64,000 bases of DNA from Paramicrobacterium sp051513965 (GCF_051513965.1 NZ_CP195847.1:1612001-1676000), one strand, 5' to 3'. Counted from the stretch's first letter, positions 31,791 through 41,216 are shown. The notes: generated from the sequence alone by a model not told the origin. Numbers and translations are program-made.

Positions 31791-32942
31791 TCAGCTCGAG
31801 TACGCGCTGTTCTCGTGAACGTAATCGTGGGTCAGGTCGTTCGTCATGATGAACGCCGATTCGGACCCGACACGCAGGTCGATGTCGACCGTGCACTCTC
31901 GAGGCTCAAGGTCGACGAGTTCACGAGGCTGATCGGGGCCGCCAGCGTGGCAGACGCGCACGCCGTTCATCGTGACGTCGACATCGAACGGATCGAACTC
32001 GGCCGACGTCGTGCCGATCGCGGCGAGTACTCTCCCCCAGTTCGGGTCATTGCCGAAAATCGCCGTTTTGAAGAGGTTATTGCGCGCCACGGAGCGAGCG
32101 ACCTCGAGGGCGTCCTCCTGCGACCGGGCCCCGCTCACCGTAATGGTGATGTCGTGACTCGCGCCCTCCGCGTCGGACTGCAGCTGACGCGCAAGATCGG
32201 CGCACAGCTCCGTGAGCACGGCGGTGAACTCCTGCTCATCGGGAACGATGCCGGAAGCTCCGGACGCGAGGAGCGTCACCTGATCGTTCGTCGACATACA
32301 GCCGTCAGAGTCCAGACGATCGAACGTCACTCGTGTGGCCGCGCGGAGTGTACGATCCAAGGCACGAGCATCGAGGTCTGCGTCTGTTGTGATCACGACG
32401 AGCATGGTCGCCAGCCCCGGCGCGAGCATACCCGCCCCCTTCGCGATGCCGCCGATTGTGAAGCCTGCTCCGCTTCGTGTCGCGGTCTTCGCGTGGGTGT
32501 CCGTCGTCATGATCGCCTCAGCCGCATGGACTCCTCCGTCCGAGGAGAGCGCGTCAGCGGCATCCTTGACCCCTGATTCGACGCGTGCGCGGTCGAGCTG
32601 GTCCCCAATGAGACCGGTTGAGCAGACGAGAACGTCCCCCGCGGACACTCCAAGAGCGGAGGCCGCGGCTTCAGCCGTCGCGTGTGCTGTTTGGAACCCC
32701 TGCTCGCCTGTGAAGCAATTCGCTCCGCCTGAGTTGAGGACAATCGCCGAGACTATGCCGTCAGCGACCGCTTGGCGTGACCACAGGATTGGGTTCGCGA
32801 CAGCTCTGTTGCTCGTGAACACTGCGGCCGCAGCCTGACGGGGACCGGTGTTGACGATCAGAGCGAGGTCTCGCGCGCCCGTCTCTTTGAGACCGGCCGG
32901 CACTCCGGCAGCGGTGAATCCCTGAGGTGAGGTTACGCTCAC
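31791..32942 (-). CDS. argJ: Glutamate N-acetyltransferase / amino-acid acetyltransferase
   Basis: 383 residues. Bifunctional ArgJ recycles the acetyl group from acetylornithine to glutamate. The proenzyme is expected to cleave itself before the Thr of KGAGMLAPGLATMLV (about residue 180). DGCMSTNDQVTLLASG follows, and the C-terminus is YVHENSAYSS, as usual. Starts with a GTG overlapping the argC stop by 4 bp. Confidence 0.96.
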   Translation of the reverse strand: MSVTSPQGFTAAGVPAGLKETGARDLALIVNTGPRQAAAAVFTSNRAVANPILWSRQAVADGIVSAIVLNSGGANCFTGEQGFQTAHATAEAAASALGVSAGDVLVCSTGLIGDQLDRARVESGVKDAADALSSDGGVHAAEAIMTTDTHAKTATRSGAGFTIGGIAKGAGMLAPGLATMLVVITTDADLDARALDRTLRAATRVTFDRLDSDGCMSTNDQVTLLASGASGIVPDEQEFTAVLTELCADLARQLQSDAEGASHDITITVSGARSQEDALEVARSVARNNLFKTAIFGNDPNWGRVLAAIGTTSAEFDPFDVDVTMNGVRVCHAGGPDQPRELVDLEPRECTVDIDLRVGSESAFIMTNDLTHDYVHENSAYSS

Positions 32943-33982
32943 GGGGCAACTCCGTTCACAGTCAGGCCCGTTGACTCGGGCAGTCCTAATGCGATGTTCG
33001 CCGACTGAATCGCGGCCCCCGCGGTTCCCTTGGCCAGGTTGTCGACAGCGGCCACGACGACGACACGTCCCGCGGCTTCATCCACAGCGAGACCCATGAG
33101 CGCTGTATTCGCACCGAGCACGTCCGCCGTCCGAGGCATCACACCCTCCGGAAGCACCTGCACGAAGGTCTCATCTTCGTAAGCAGCTTCCCATGCCTCT
33201 CGTACAGATGAGGCACTCGTACCGGGGGTTAGGCGAGCTGTTGACGTGGCGAGTATGCCGCGCGCCATAGGCACGAGTACAGGCGTGAAGGAGAGCGACA
33301 CATCGTCGGCACCCGCCCAGCGCAGGCCCTGCGCGATTTCCGGGATGTGTCGATGCGTTCCGCCGACAGCGTAGGGGTTTGCCGTCCCCATGAGTTCGCT
33401 TCCGAGCAGGTGCGGTTTGAGACTCTTGCCGGCGCCCGATGGACCGACAGCGAGCACGGAGACGATATCCGTGGACTCGATGACGCCCGCTGCGACGCCG
33501 GGAGCGAGGGAGAGCTCGACCGTGCTCGCGTTGCACCCCGGAGCCGCGATACGTCGTGCTCCACGCAGCGCCTCTCGCTGCCGGCTGTCGCCGACGATGA
33601 GCTCGGGGACTCCGTATTCCCACGCTCCGTGGTAGTCGCCACCGTAGAACGCATCCCAGGCGGCCTCATCGGCGAGACGATGATCGGCTCCGCAATCGAT
33701 GACGAGCGTATTGTCATCGAGGTGTTCCGTGAGTTCGCCCGATTTGCCGTGCGGCAGCGCCACAAAGACGACGTCGTGGCCCGCGAGAGTCTCCGGCGTC
33801 GTGTCACCTAGCGTCAAGTGACGGAGCGAACGAAGATGCGGCTGGAGCAAGATCAGCGGAGCACCCGCGTTGGAGTGCGCGGTGACCGTCGTGATGTCGA
33901 AATGTGGATGCTCTGCGAGGATCCGAAGAAGTTCTCCACCGGCGTATCCAGATGCGCCAGCGACAGCGACCGAGAATGTCAT
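32939..33982 (-). CDS. argC: N-acetyl-gamma-glutamyl-phosphate reductase
   Basis: 347 residues. NADPH-dependent reduction of acetylglutamyl phosphate. Rossmann motif VAGASGYAGGELLRIL at the N-terminus and catalytic Cys in IAAPGCNASTVEL at about residue 150. First gene of the argCJBDFH operon. The ribosome site AAGGTAG sits 3 nt beyond a hairpin (33997-34034) that follows a short arginine-rich reading frame (34044-34148). Confidence 0.96.
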   Translation of the reverse strand: MTFSVAVAGASGYAGGELLRILAEHPHFDITTVTAHSNAGAPLILLQPHLRSLRHLTLGDTTPETLAGHDVVFVALPHGKSGELTEHLDDNTLVIDCGADHRLADEAAWDAFYGGDYHGAWEYGVPELIVGDSRQREALRGARRIAAPGCNASTVELSLAPGVAAGVIESTDIVSVLAVGPSGAGKSLKPHLLGSELMGTANPYAVGGTHRHIPEIAQGLRWAGADDVSLSFTPVLVPMARGILATSTARLTPGTSASSVREAWEAAYEDETFVQVLPEGVMPRTADVLGANTALMGLAVDEAAGRVVVVAAVDNLAKGTAGAAIQSANIALGLPESTGLTVNGVAP

Positions 33983-33996
33983 GCTTCTACCTTATT

Positions 33997-34034
33997 GAGT
34001 GGGCGGATTGCTTTCGAGGCGGCGGCGCCCACTC
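33997..34034 (-). promoter_or_regulatory. Hairpin between arginine leader peptide and argC
   Basis: Perfect 9-bp inverted repeat GAGTGGGCG / CGCCCACTC with a 20-nt loop. It begins 9 nt after the leader-peptide stop codon, and its 3' arm ends 3 nt before the argC AAGG ribosome site. No T-run follows, so it is not a classical intrinsic terminator; control of argC translation or a Rho-dependent stop is more likely. The structure is seen, the function inferred. Confidence 0.6.
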
Positions 34035-34043
34035 GTGCCCGCT

Positions 34044-34148
34044 TCACAGCAGCACGGCAAGCGTCGCCGAGGTTCGCCCGGTGACACGACGTCGACGCAG
34101 ACCACGCAGCGCCGAGGAAACGGCGAGATGGCGTGTAGCGTCGAGCAT
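34044..34148 (-). CDS. Putative arginine-rich leader (attenuator) peptide
   Basis: A 34-codon frame upstream of argC. Seven of its 34 residues are Arg, including four consecutive codons CGT CGA CGT CGT at positions 18-21 (context LRGLRRRRVTGR). The ATG lies 7 nt from a -10-like TATTGT, with no room for a ribosome site, so it would be translated leaderless. The stop is 61 nt before the argC start, with a hairpin between. Placement, size and run of the operon's end-product codons are the marks of a ribosome-mediated attenuator. Translation is not proven. Confidence 0.6.
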   Translation of the reverse strand: MLDATRHLAVSSALRGLRRRRVTGRTSATLAVLL

Positions 34149-34154
34149 GGGTCG

Positions 34155-34185
34155 ACAATACCGTGCTGTGCCCCGTGTGCGCCAA
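34155..34185 (-). promoter_or_regulatory. Putative arginine operon promoter
   Basis: Minus strand -10 TATTGT (34155-34160) with TTGGCG (34180-34185) at a long spacing of 19 bp. Transcription would start at or next to the A of the leader-peptide ATG. I see no ARG-box-like operator. It lies just beyond the stop of the helicase gene at 34192. Confidence 0.45.
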
Positions 34186-34191
34186 TCGAAG

Positions 34192-36681
34192 TCACATCCT
34201 CCCGATCTCAGTGATCGCGATGACCGGCGCCTCGGCCTCGTCTGATGCCTCGAGATCCACGGAGGCGAAAATTGCCCAATCGTGATGACCCGCGGGATCA
34301 TCGATTGTCTGTCTGACACGCCATGTCCGGCCGTCTGCCTCGACCGAGAAAAGGAGGGGTCCGCGTGCCTCCGCACCCGTCAGGATCTCGTCGTGCTCGT
34401 CGAAATACGGTCCGATGCTGGACGCCCAGCGATCCTCGTCGAAGCCGCAGGCGCCGTCGAGCTGTCCGAGCGCCTCGTAATCTTCGCGAGCGGCGAGCTG
34501 CACGCGGCGGAACATCTCGTTACGCACGAGCACGCGGAAGGCACGGACTTGCGCAGAGATCCCGCGAGACGCCGGAAAAGGGAAATCCTGAGACACGGCG
34601 TGCTTCGCAGCATCCGGGTGTGTCATCTCCTCCCATTCATCGAGGAGACTCGAGTCGACCTGCCGGACCAGCGCACCGAGCCACTCGATGATGTCAGTGA
34701 GCTCATCCGAGCGAGCGGAGTCTGGAATCATCTGTCGTGACGTTCGAAACGCATCGCTCAGATATCGAAGCACTACCCCCTCGGAACGCCCCAGCTGATA
34801 GTGACGAACGAAGTCTGCGAACGTCATCGCACGCTCGTACATGTCTCGGACGACCGATTTCGGCGACAGTTCGAAGTCGGCCACCCAGGGCTGGGACGCG
34901 CGGAAAGTTTCGAACGCTTGGCCCAGCAGTTCATCGAGCGGCTTGGGCCATGTGATCTGCTCAAGACGTTCCATGCGCTCGTCGTATTCGATGCCATCTC
35001 GCTTCATCTCGGCAACGGCCTCGCCGCGCGCAAGAAACTCCTGCTGGTTCAGCACCGCCCGCGGGTCGTCGAGAGTTGACTCAATGACGGAGATCATGTC
35101 GAGCGCATACCTCGGCGACTCTGGATCCAGCAGTTCGAAAGCCGCAAGGGCGAATGGCGACAGCGGCTGATTCAGCGCGAAGTTGGCAGGAAGGTCAACG
35201 GTGAGCCTGATCCCTGATTCCCCTGACTCGACGATGCCTGCGTCCCTGAGCGTGCGGAAGATTCCGAGGGCCCGTCGCGCAAGATCATGCTGACGAGAGG
35301 ACGGCTCGTGGTTGTCGTAGATGAGCTGGCGCACGGTTGAGAAGACGTCTCCGCCCCGTGCGATGACGTTGATCAGCATCGCGCTCGTTATCTGCATGTG
35401 GCTGACCAACGGCTCTGGCTCCGCGCTGATCAGACGATCAAAAGATCCGCGACCCCACGAGACAAACCCTTCCGGCGCCTTCTTCCGAATGATCTTTCGG
35501 CGCTTCTTGGGGTCGTCGCCCGCTTTCTCGAGAGCTTTGATGTTCTGGGTCTCGTGCTCGGGCGCCTGTGCGACGACTGTTCCTGCGGCGTCGAAACCCG
35601 CGCGGCCGGCGCGCCCAGCGATCTGATGGAATTCACGAGCGTTGAGCTGTCTCATGCGCGTGCCATCGAACTTCGTGAGGGCAGTCAAGAGCACTGTCCT
35701 GATCGGCACGTTGATACCGACGCCGAGCGTATCGGTACCGCAGATGACCGGGAGCAGCCCCTGCTGCGCCAGTTGCTCCACAAGGCGGCGATACTTGGGA
35801 AGCATTCCTGCGTGATGCACGCCGATTCCAGCTCGCAGCAGTCGAGAGAGCGTCTTGCCGAAGGCGGTGGTGAACCGAAAGTCGCCTATCGCCTCCGCGA
35901 TGCGTGCTTTGAGCTCCTTCGACGCCACCCTCTGACTTGTCAGTGCCCCTGCGCGCTCCATCGCCTGAGCCTGGGAGAAATGCACGATGTAAACCGGGGC
36001 CCGATCCGTGTGCAGAAGCTCGTCGATCGTCTCGTGAATGGGGGCTGTCTCGTAGTGGAACGTGAGCGGCACAGGTCGGACCGTCCCCGTCACGAGTGCA
36101 GTCTCACGCCCCGTGCGACGTGTGAGATCTTTCGCGAGCTCGGCCGTGTCGCCCAGCGTGGCTGACATCAGCACGAACTGGCTCTCATTCAGGGTGAGAA
36201 GCGGCACCTGCCAGGCCCAGCCGCGATCTGGGTCGCCGTAGAAGTGGAACTCGTCCATGATGACCTGATCGACCTGAGAATCTGGGCCTTGTCGAAGAGC
36301 CAGGTTAGCCAGTATCTCCGCTGTGCAGCAGATGATCGGTGCGTCAGGGTTGACGCTCGAGTCTCCGGTCATCATCCCGACGTTCTCTGCGCCGAACGTG
36401 TCGACGAGACTGAAGAACTTCTCACTCACCAGCGCTTTGATCGGCGCTGTGTAGAAGCTCCGCTCCCTGCGCGCAAGCGAATGCAGGTGCGCAGCGATCG
36501 CGACGAGAGACTTGCCCGTACCCGTCGGGGTCGAGAGGATCAGATTGCTGCCGCTCGCGATCTCAAGCAGTGACTCTTCCTGAGACGCATACAGGGTGAG
36601 ACTCTGCTCGTCGATCCAGTCCGTGAACGTGTCGATCACGGCATCCGGCTCAGACGATCGCGGAATGGTGAGGCGGCTCAT
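34192..36681 (-). CDS. Ski2-like DEAD/DEAH-box helicase with DUF3516
   Basis: 829 residues. Superfamily 2 helicase: motif I STPTGTGKSLVAIAAHL at about residue 45, motif II VIMDEFHFYGD (DEFH variant), motif III LMSATLGD, motif VI QIAGRAGRAGFD. The C-terminal 350 residues match the DUF3516 region found in actinobacterial members. Probably an RNA helicase in RNA decay or ribosome biogenesis, by family inference. The ATG at 36681 follows GGTGAGGCCGCT; a longer reading adds 24 residues without similarity. Starts 40 bp after pheT. Confidence 0.88.
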   Translation of the reverse strand: MSRLTIPRSSEPDAVIDTFTDWIDEQSLTLYASQEESLLEIASGSNLILSTPTGTGKSLVAIAAHLHSLARRERSFYTAPIKALVSEKFFSLVDTFGAENVGMMTGDSSVNPDAPIICCTAEILANLALRQGPDSQVDQVIMDEFHFYGDPDRGWAWQVPLLTLNESQFVLMSATLGDTAELAKDLTRRTGRETALVTGTVRPVPLTFHYETAPIHETIDELLHTDRAPVYIVHFSQAQAMERAGALTSQRVASKELKARIAEAIGDFRFTTAFGKTLSRLLRAGIGVHHAGMLPKYRRLVEQLAQQGLLPVICGTDTLGVGINVPIRTVLLTALTKFDGTRMRQLNAREFHQIAGRAGRAGFDAAGTVVAQAPEHETQNIKALEKAGDDPKKRRKIIRKKAPEGFVSWGRGSFDRLISAEPEPLVSHMQITSAMLINVIARGGDVFSTVRQLIYDNHEPSSRQHDLARRALGIFRTLRDAGIVESGESGIRLTVDLPANFALNQPLSPFALAAFELLDPESPRYALDMISVIESTLDDPRAVLNQQEFLARGEAVAEMKRDGIEYDERMERLEQITWPKPLDELLGQAFETFRASQPWVADFELSPKSVVRDMYERAMTFADFVRHYQLGRSEGVVLRYLSDAFRTSRQMIPDSARSDELTDIIEWLGALVRQVDSSLLDEWEEMTHPDAAKHAVSQDFPFPASRGISAQVRAFRVLVRNEMFRRVQLAAREDYEALGQLDGACGFDEDRWASSIGPYFDEHDEILTGAEARGPLLFSVEADGRTWRVRQTIDDPAGHHDWAIFASVDLEASDEAEAPVIAITEIGRM

Positions 36682-36721
36682 AGCGGCCTCACCACTCCGC
36701 GGAGTGTCAATTTTGCGCTGC

Positions 36722-39247
36722 TCAGTCTCTGATCGCCGCCCCGAAGAGCTCATGTGCGCGAGAAGCGCCGGCGAGTTTCGCCTCTGATGCCTCAGCGGCA
36801 GTGAGTGTCCGATCTGCAGCTCGGAAGCGCAGAGCGAACGTCAGGCTCTTCTCGTCCGTGCCCAGACCTGAGCCTCGGTAGTCATCGACCAGACGGATGT
36901 CTTCGAGAAGCTCGCCCGCTCCTTCCCGCACGCTTGCCAGCACGTCCCCCGCGGGCACGTCGCGCGCGACAAGAAGCGAGAGATCTTGGGTTGCGGCAGG
37001 CTGAGTGAGGATGCTGTGCGTAGCGACGACCTCGCCGCCTGAGGCGATGAGCGCATCGATATCGAGTTCCGCGACAGCTACGACGCGTGGCAGGTCGTGG
37101 TCCTCGGCAATGTCCGGCAAGAGCTCGCCCGCGAAGCCGACGTGAAGTCCGTTCACCCGAAGCTCGGCCGTACGGCCTGGATGCAGTGCTTTGTGTGTGC
37201 CCTGGACAGCGTCGATTCGAACTCCGAGTGCCAGCCCGATCTGACCTACTCGCGCGAGGGCATCGCTCAGCGAGGCTGAGACCGCAGGCTGGCCAGGCTG
37301 CTTCTCGATCACATTTCCCAGTTCGAGAACTGCAACATGACGTGGCTGAGCGGGAATCCCCTCGAACAACGCGTCAAGCTGCTCGTCGCTCGGACGATCG
37401 GTTCCTGACGGCAGCTCGTCTGAGCCGAGACGCTCTTTGGTTCCCGGTGTGAAGACGAGTCCCATCTCAAAGAGAGACAGGTTCGTGAGACCACGGGAGA
37501 GATTCCGGTGCGCGATCTCGATGAGACCGGGGATCAGCGAGGTACGGAGGTAAGGAACAGTCGCGTCGAGCGCATTTGCCACCTTGATCGCGGGAACGCG
37601 GCCCTCGAGCGGACTGCCGAAGAGGTCGTTCGACGCCTTGGAGACGAAAGGATAGGCGAGCACCTCCGTGCTTCCGGCCGCTGCGAGAGCGTCCGAGAGA
37701 GCACGGCGTGAACGCTGGCCGCGTGTCAGGCCCTGACCCGGAGGCGCAACGGGCAGCACACTCGGAATGCGGTCATAGCCGACGATGCGCGCGATCTCCT
37801 CCACCAGGTCAGCCTTGCCGACAAGGTCGGGACGCCAGCTCGGCGGCAAAACACTCAGGCCGCCGTCCACGATGGACACCTCGCAACCGATCTCGACGAG
37901 AGCGTCCCGCTCCTCGGCATCCGAATAGTCGACGCCCACGAGAGCGGAAGCGAATCCGCTCGGCAGGAGAATACGATCCCGTTCAGGCGCCTCGTCATAG
38001 ACCGAACCGCTGTCGGTCGGAGTGCCCCCGGCGTACTTCTGAATGAGTTCGACGACGCGATCGACAGCCGCCTGGGTGATCTTCGGGTCTACCCCACGCT
38101 CGAATCTTTTCGACGCCTCACTCGGAAGCTTGTGTCGACGGGCAGTCCGCGCAATCGATACCGGGTCGAAGTTGGCTGCTTCCACGAGAACATTCGTCGT
38201 AGCGTCGCTGATCTCAGTCGTGGCACCTCCCATCACTCCCGCCAGACCGATCGGCCCGCTGCCGTCAGTGATGAGCAGATCCTCCGCGTGGAGCACGCGC
38301 TCTGTGGAATCGAGAGTGGTGAGCTTCTCGCCCTTGGCCGCGCGCCGTACGGTGATTCCCCCGGTCAGCCGGTCCAGATCGTAACCGTGAATCGGCTGCC
38401 CGAGCTCGAGCATCACATAGTTCGTGATGTCCACAAGAACCGACACAGAGCGGATGCCGGCGAGCGTGAGTCGCGATCGCATCCATGCGGGTGTGGGGCG
38501 TGCAGGGTCAACGTCTCGCACGATTCGCGTCGTGAACACGGAGCATCCCTGTCTGTCGCGAATCGGAGCACCATCGTCGATGGTCACAGGGAAGGTTCCA
38601 TCAAGCGTGGGTACGTCGCGCTTGGCAGGGTCGGTGAAGGTCGCCCCGGTTGCGTGGGCATACTCACGGGCGACGCCGCGGATCGAGAACGCGTAGCCGC
38701 GATCAGGCGTGACGTTGATCTCGATAGCCTCGTCGTCAAGGCCGAGCAGAGAGATAGCGTCCGTGCCCGGCTCAGGGTCCATTCCCAGTGTTGCGAGCAC
38801 GAGGATGCCCTCGTGATCATCGCCCAGCCCGAGCTCCCGCACAGACGCGATCATTCCGTCGGAGAGATGTCCGTAGGTCTTCCGTGCCGCGATAGGGAAC
38901 GGACCAGGAAGCACAGCGCCCGGAAGCGTCACAACAACCTTGTCTCCAGGGGCGAAGTTATGCGCCCCGCACACGATGCCATGCACAGATTCACCGCCAT
39001 CGGCGGCTGTTTCGCCGTCGGGCGCTACTCGAACCTGGCACCACCGGATGACCTTGCCATTCTTCTGCGGCTCTTCGACGAACTCGAGAACCTCTCCCAC
39101 CACGATTGGTCCGGACAGGTCGAACCGATGGATGTCTTCCTCTTCGAGTCCGACCTTCACCAGGGCCGACTGCACAGCCTCCGGCGTTGTATCCGCGGGC
39201 AGTTCTACATACTCGGCGAGCCAGCTCAAGGGAACGCGCATTGTCAC
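36722..39247 (-). CDS. pheT: Phenylalanyl-tRNA synthetase beta subunit
   Basis: 841 residues. N-terminal tRNA-binding (EMAP-like) domain with WCQVRVAP and GIVCGAHNFAPGDKVVV, B3/B4 editing domain (HKLPSEASKRFERGVDP), B5 domain, and a C-terminal ferredoxin-fold anticodon-binding domain (FALRFRAADRTLTAAEASEA). Pairs with PheS as an alpha2-beta2 tetramer. Starts with a 4-bp overlap on the pheS stop. Confidence 0.97.
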   Translation of the reverse strand: MTMRVPLSWLAEYVELPADTTPEAVQSALVKVGLEEEDIHRFDLSGPIVVGEVLEFVEEPQKNGKVIRWCQVRVAPDGETAADGGESVHGIVCGAHNFAPGDKVVVTLPGAVLPGPFPIAARKTYGHLSDGMIASVRELGLGDDHEGILVLATLGMDPEPGTDAISLLGLDDEAIEINVTPDRGYAFSIRGVAREYAHATGATFTDPAKRDVPTLDGTFPVTIDDGAPIRDRQGCSVFTTRIVRDVDPARPTPAWMRSRLTLAGIRSVSVLVDITNYVMLELGQPIHGYDLDRLTGGITVRRAAKGEKLTTLDSTERVLHAEDLLITDGSGPIGLAGVMGGATTEISDATTNVLVEAANFDPVSIARTARRHKLPSEASKRFERGVDPKITQAAVDRVVELIQKYAGGTPTDSGSVYDEAPERDRILLPSGFASALVGVDYSDAEERDALVEIGCEVSIVDGGLSVLPPSWRPDLVGKADLVEEIARIVGYDRIPSVLPVAPPGQGLTRGQRSRRALSDALAAAGSTEVLAYPFVSKASNDLFGSPLEGRVPAIKVANALDATVPYLRTSLIPGLIEIAHRNLSRGLTNLSLFEMGLVFTPGTKERLGSDELPSGTDRPSDEQLDALFEGIPAQPRHVAVLELGNVIEKQPGQPAVSASLSDALARVGQIGLALGVRIDAVQGTHKALHPGRTAELRVNGLHVGFAGELLPDIAEDHDLPRVVAVAELDIDALIASGGEVVATHSILTQPAATQDLSLLVARDVPAGDVLASVREGAGELLEDIRLVDDYRGSGLGTDEKSLTFALRFRAADRTLTAAEASEAKLAGASRAHELFGAAIRD

Positions 39248-40284
39248 ACCACCATTCCGAATTGCTGGGAGAAGCGCACGTCGCCCTCGACGATCTCGCG
39301 CATGTCATGAATGTCGTTGCGGAACATGAGCGTGCGCTCGATGCCCATGCCGAAAGCGAATCCGCTGTACTCCTCGGGGTCGATTCCTGCTGCCCGGAGA
39401 ACGTTCGGATTCACCATTCCGCACCCGCCCCATTCGATCCAGCGGGCCCCTCCCGTGAACGTCGGGTGCCAGAGGTCGAGCTCGGCGCTCGGCTCTGTGA
39501 ACGGGAAGAAGCTCGGTCGTAGCCGAATCTTGGCTTCCTCCCCGAACATCGTTCGAGCGAAATGCTCGAGTGTTCCGCGCAGGTGCGCCATTGTGAGCCC
39601 TCTGTCGACTGCGAGCCCTTCGAACTGGCTGAAAACGGGAGTGTGCGTAGCATCGATCTCATCGGTGCGGTACGTACGTCCTGGAGCCAGAACGTATACC
39701 GGCAGTTCGCGTTCGAGGAGCGAGCGAACCTGAACCGGTGAGGTATGCGTGCGCAATACCAGGTGGGAGTCGAGAGGCTCGACGAAGAAGGTGTCTTGCA
39801 TTGCGCGCGCTGGGTGGTCGGCGTCGAAATTCAGAGCGTCGAAGTTGAACCACTCGCTCTCGACCTCGGGCCCCTCTGCGATCTCCCACCCCATCCCGAC
39901 AAAGATGTCAGAGACGCGGTCCTGCAGCATAGTGAGAGGATGCCTCGCCCCAGGAGTGTACCGGGAGGCCACACTTGTAACATCGACCGCTTCGGACTTC
40001 AGTCTCTCGGCCTTCTCAACGGCGGTGATGGCCTCCTGGCGCTTCCCGAAGAGCTTATTGATCTGTCCCCTCGCGCCGCCGACCAGCTTGCCGAACTCTG
40101 CTTTGCGCTCTTTCGGGACGTTGCGGAGTTGGCCGTTCAACTGCGCGAGCGGAGATGCTTCGCCTAAGTGCTCGGAACGCACCTTCTTGAGGTCGTCGGA
40201 TGTTTCTGCGGCCTCGATCGCTGCGCGCGCAGCCGCGACAGCGGCGGTGACCGCCTCTTCGGAGATTGGCATGGTGTCAGACAC
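39244..40284 (-). CDS. pheS: Phenylalanyl-tRNA synthetase alpha subunit
   Basis: 346 residues. N-terminal coiled coil (residues about 10-95) binds tRNA; class II motifs are PEVESEWFNFDALNFDADHPAR, RTHTSPVQVRSLL, and GGARWIEWGGCGMVNPNVL with the phenylalanine pocket. The GTG at 40284 gives an N-terminus (MSDTMPISEEAV) that fits family members and lies after GGGGATC; an ATG at 40272 is the alternative. Confidence 0.96.
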   Translation of the reverse strand: MSDTMPISEEAVTAAVAAARAAIEAAETSDDLKKVRSEHLGEASPLAQLNGQLRNVPKERKAEFGKLVGGARGQINKLFGKRQEAITAVEKAERLKSEAVDVTSVASRYTPGARHPLTMLQDRVSDIFVGMGWEIAEGPEVESEWFNFDALNFDADHPARAMQDTFFVEPLDSHLVLRTHTSPVQVRSLLERELPVYVLAPGRTYRTDEIDATHTPVFSQFEGLAVDRGLTMAHLRGTLEHFARTMFGEEAKIRLRPSFFPFTEPSAELDLWHPTFTGGARWIEWGGCGMVNPNVLRAAGIDPEEYSGFAFGMGIERTLMFRNDIHDMREIVEGDVRFSQQFGMVV

Positions 40285-40328
40285 GATCCCCAAGTCTACC
40301 GGTGCTCAGGAGACGAGGATGCCGCGCG

Positions 40329-41216
40329 TCAGTCGTTCGCCTGAGTAGCGATGGCCTTCGTCTCTGCCGCGCCTATAGCGTCGACTGCATCCGGGTCCTG
40401 CGGCAGACGCTTGCTCCGTTTCGTGCGTACCTCGACCCATTTCGCCACACCGGCGAGGATGAGACAAAGCCCGATGTAGATCGAACCGAAGATGATCGTC
40501 GAGGGAATGATCGGCGCCCCGTAATCCACCTGGCTTCCGTAGAACTTCGCAAGGTACAGAAGCTCCTGGAACGTGACGATGAAACCGAGCGCCGTGTCTT
40601 TGAGCACCACGACCAGCTGGGAGATGATGACGGGCATCATCGCGCGAATCGCCTGAGGATAGAGAATGATCGACATCACACCGGTCTTGCGGAGCCCGAT
40701 TGCATAGCCTGCTTCGGACTGCCCGCGTGGCAGCGACTCGATTCCCGACCGGAATACCTCGGCGAGCACGGAGCCGTTGTAGAGGATCAGACCGACGACA
40801 ACCGCGACGTATGGAGTGATGAAGTCGAAGCCGAGCGGTGGCAGACCGTAGTACATCATCATCATCAGAATCAGCACGGGGATGGCGCGGAAGATCTCCG
40901 TGAAAACGGTGACGGGCCACCGCAGCCAAGCGTGAGAAGAGACACGCCCGATGGAGAGCAGGAGTCCGAGAACGAGGCTCCCCACGGCGGCGACTATGAA
41001 CGCGGAGAGCGTGGTCAGAGTCGCATTTCCGATGGCACGCCAGACTGCCGTGTAGCGGAAGAGCTGCCATTTCTCGGCCGTGAACTGACCCGTGACGAAG
41101 AACCGGAAGATCACAAATCCTAGGATGGCCGCGACGACGAGAATCGTGACCACGGCGAGGATGCGGTTTCGGATCCTCGCTCGTGGGCCGGGCGCGTCAT
41201 ACAGAACCGTACTCAT
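40329..41216 (-). CDS. gluD: Glutamate ABC transporter permease GluD
   Basis: 295 residues. Polar amino acid ABC permease (HisMQ type) with about five membrane helices. The EAA-loop is GQSEAGYAIGLRKTGVMSII. The longer C-terminal tail (WVEVRTKRSKRLPQDPDAVD) is typical of GluD. The ATG at 41216 overlaps the gluC stop in ATGA. It works with GluA, GluB and GluC in glutamate uptake, by family assignment. Confidence 0.9.
   Translation of the reverse strand: MSTVLYDAPGPRARIRNRILAVVTILVVAAILGFVIFRFFVTGQFTAEKWQLFRYTAVWRAIGNATLTTLSAFIVAAVGSLVLGLLLSIGRVSSHAWLRWPVTVFTEIFRAIPVLILMMMMYYGLPPLGFDFITPYVAVVVGLILYNGSVLAEVFRSGIESLPRGQSEAGYAIGLRKTGVMSIILYPQAIRAMMPVIISQLVVVLKDTALGFIVTFQELLYLAKFYGSQVDYGAPIIPSTIIFGSIYIGLCLILAGVAKWVEVRTKRSKRLPQDPDAVDAIGAAETKAIATQAND

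Noticed and set aside
33997..34034. Reading the argC upstream hairpin as an intrinsic terminator
   Set aside because: No T-run follows the stem on the minus strand, so it is listed as a regulatory hairpin instead.
34044..34376. A 110-codon minus-strand frame ending in the arginine-rich segment
   Set aside because: Its first 76 codons overlap the helicase gene in another frame. Only the last 34 codons, from the ATG at 34148 behind a -10 element, are proposed as the leader peptide.
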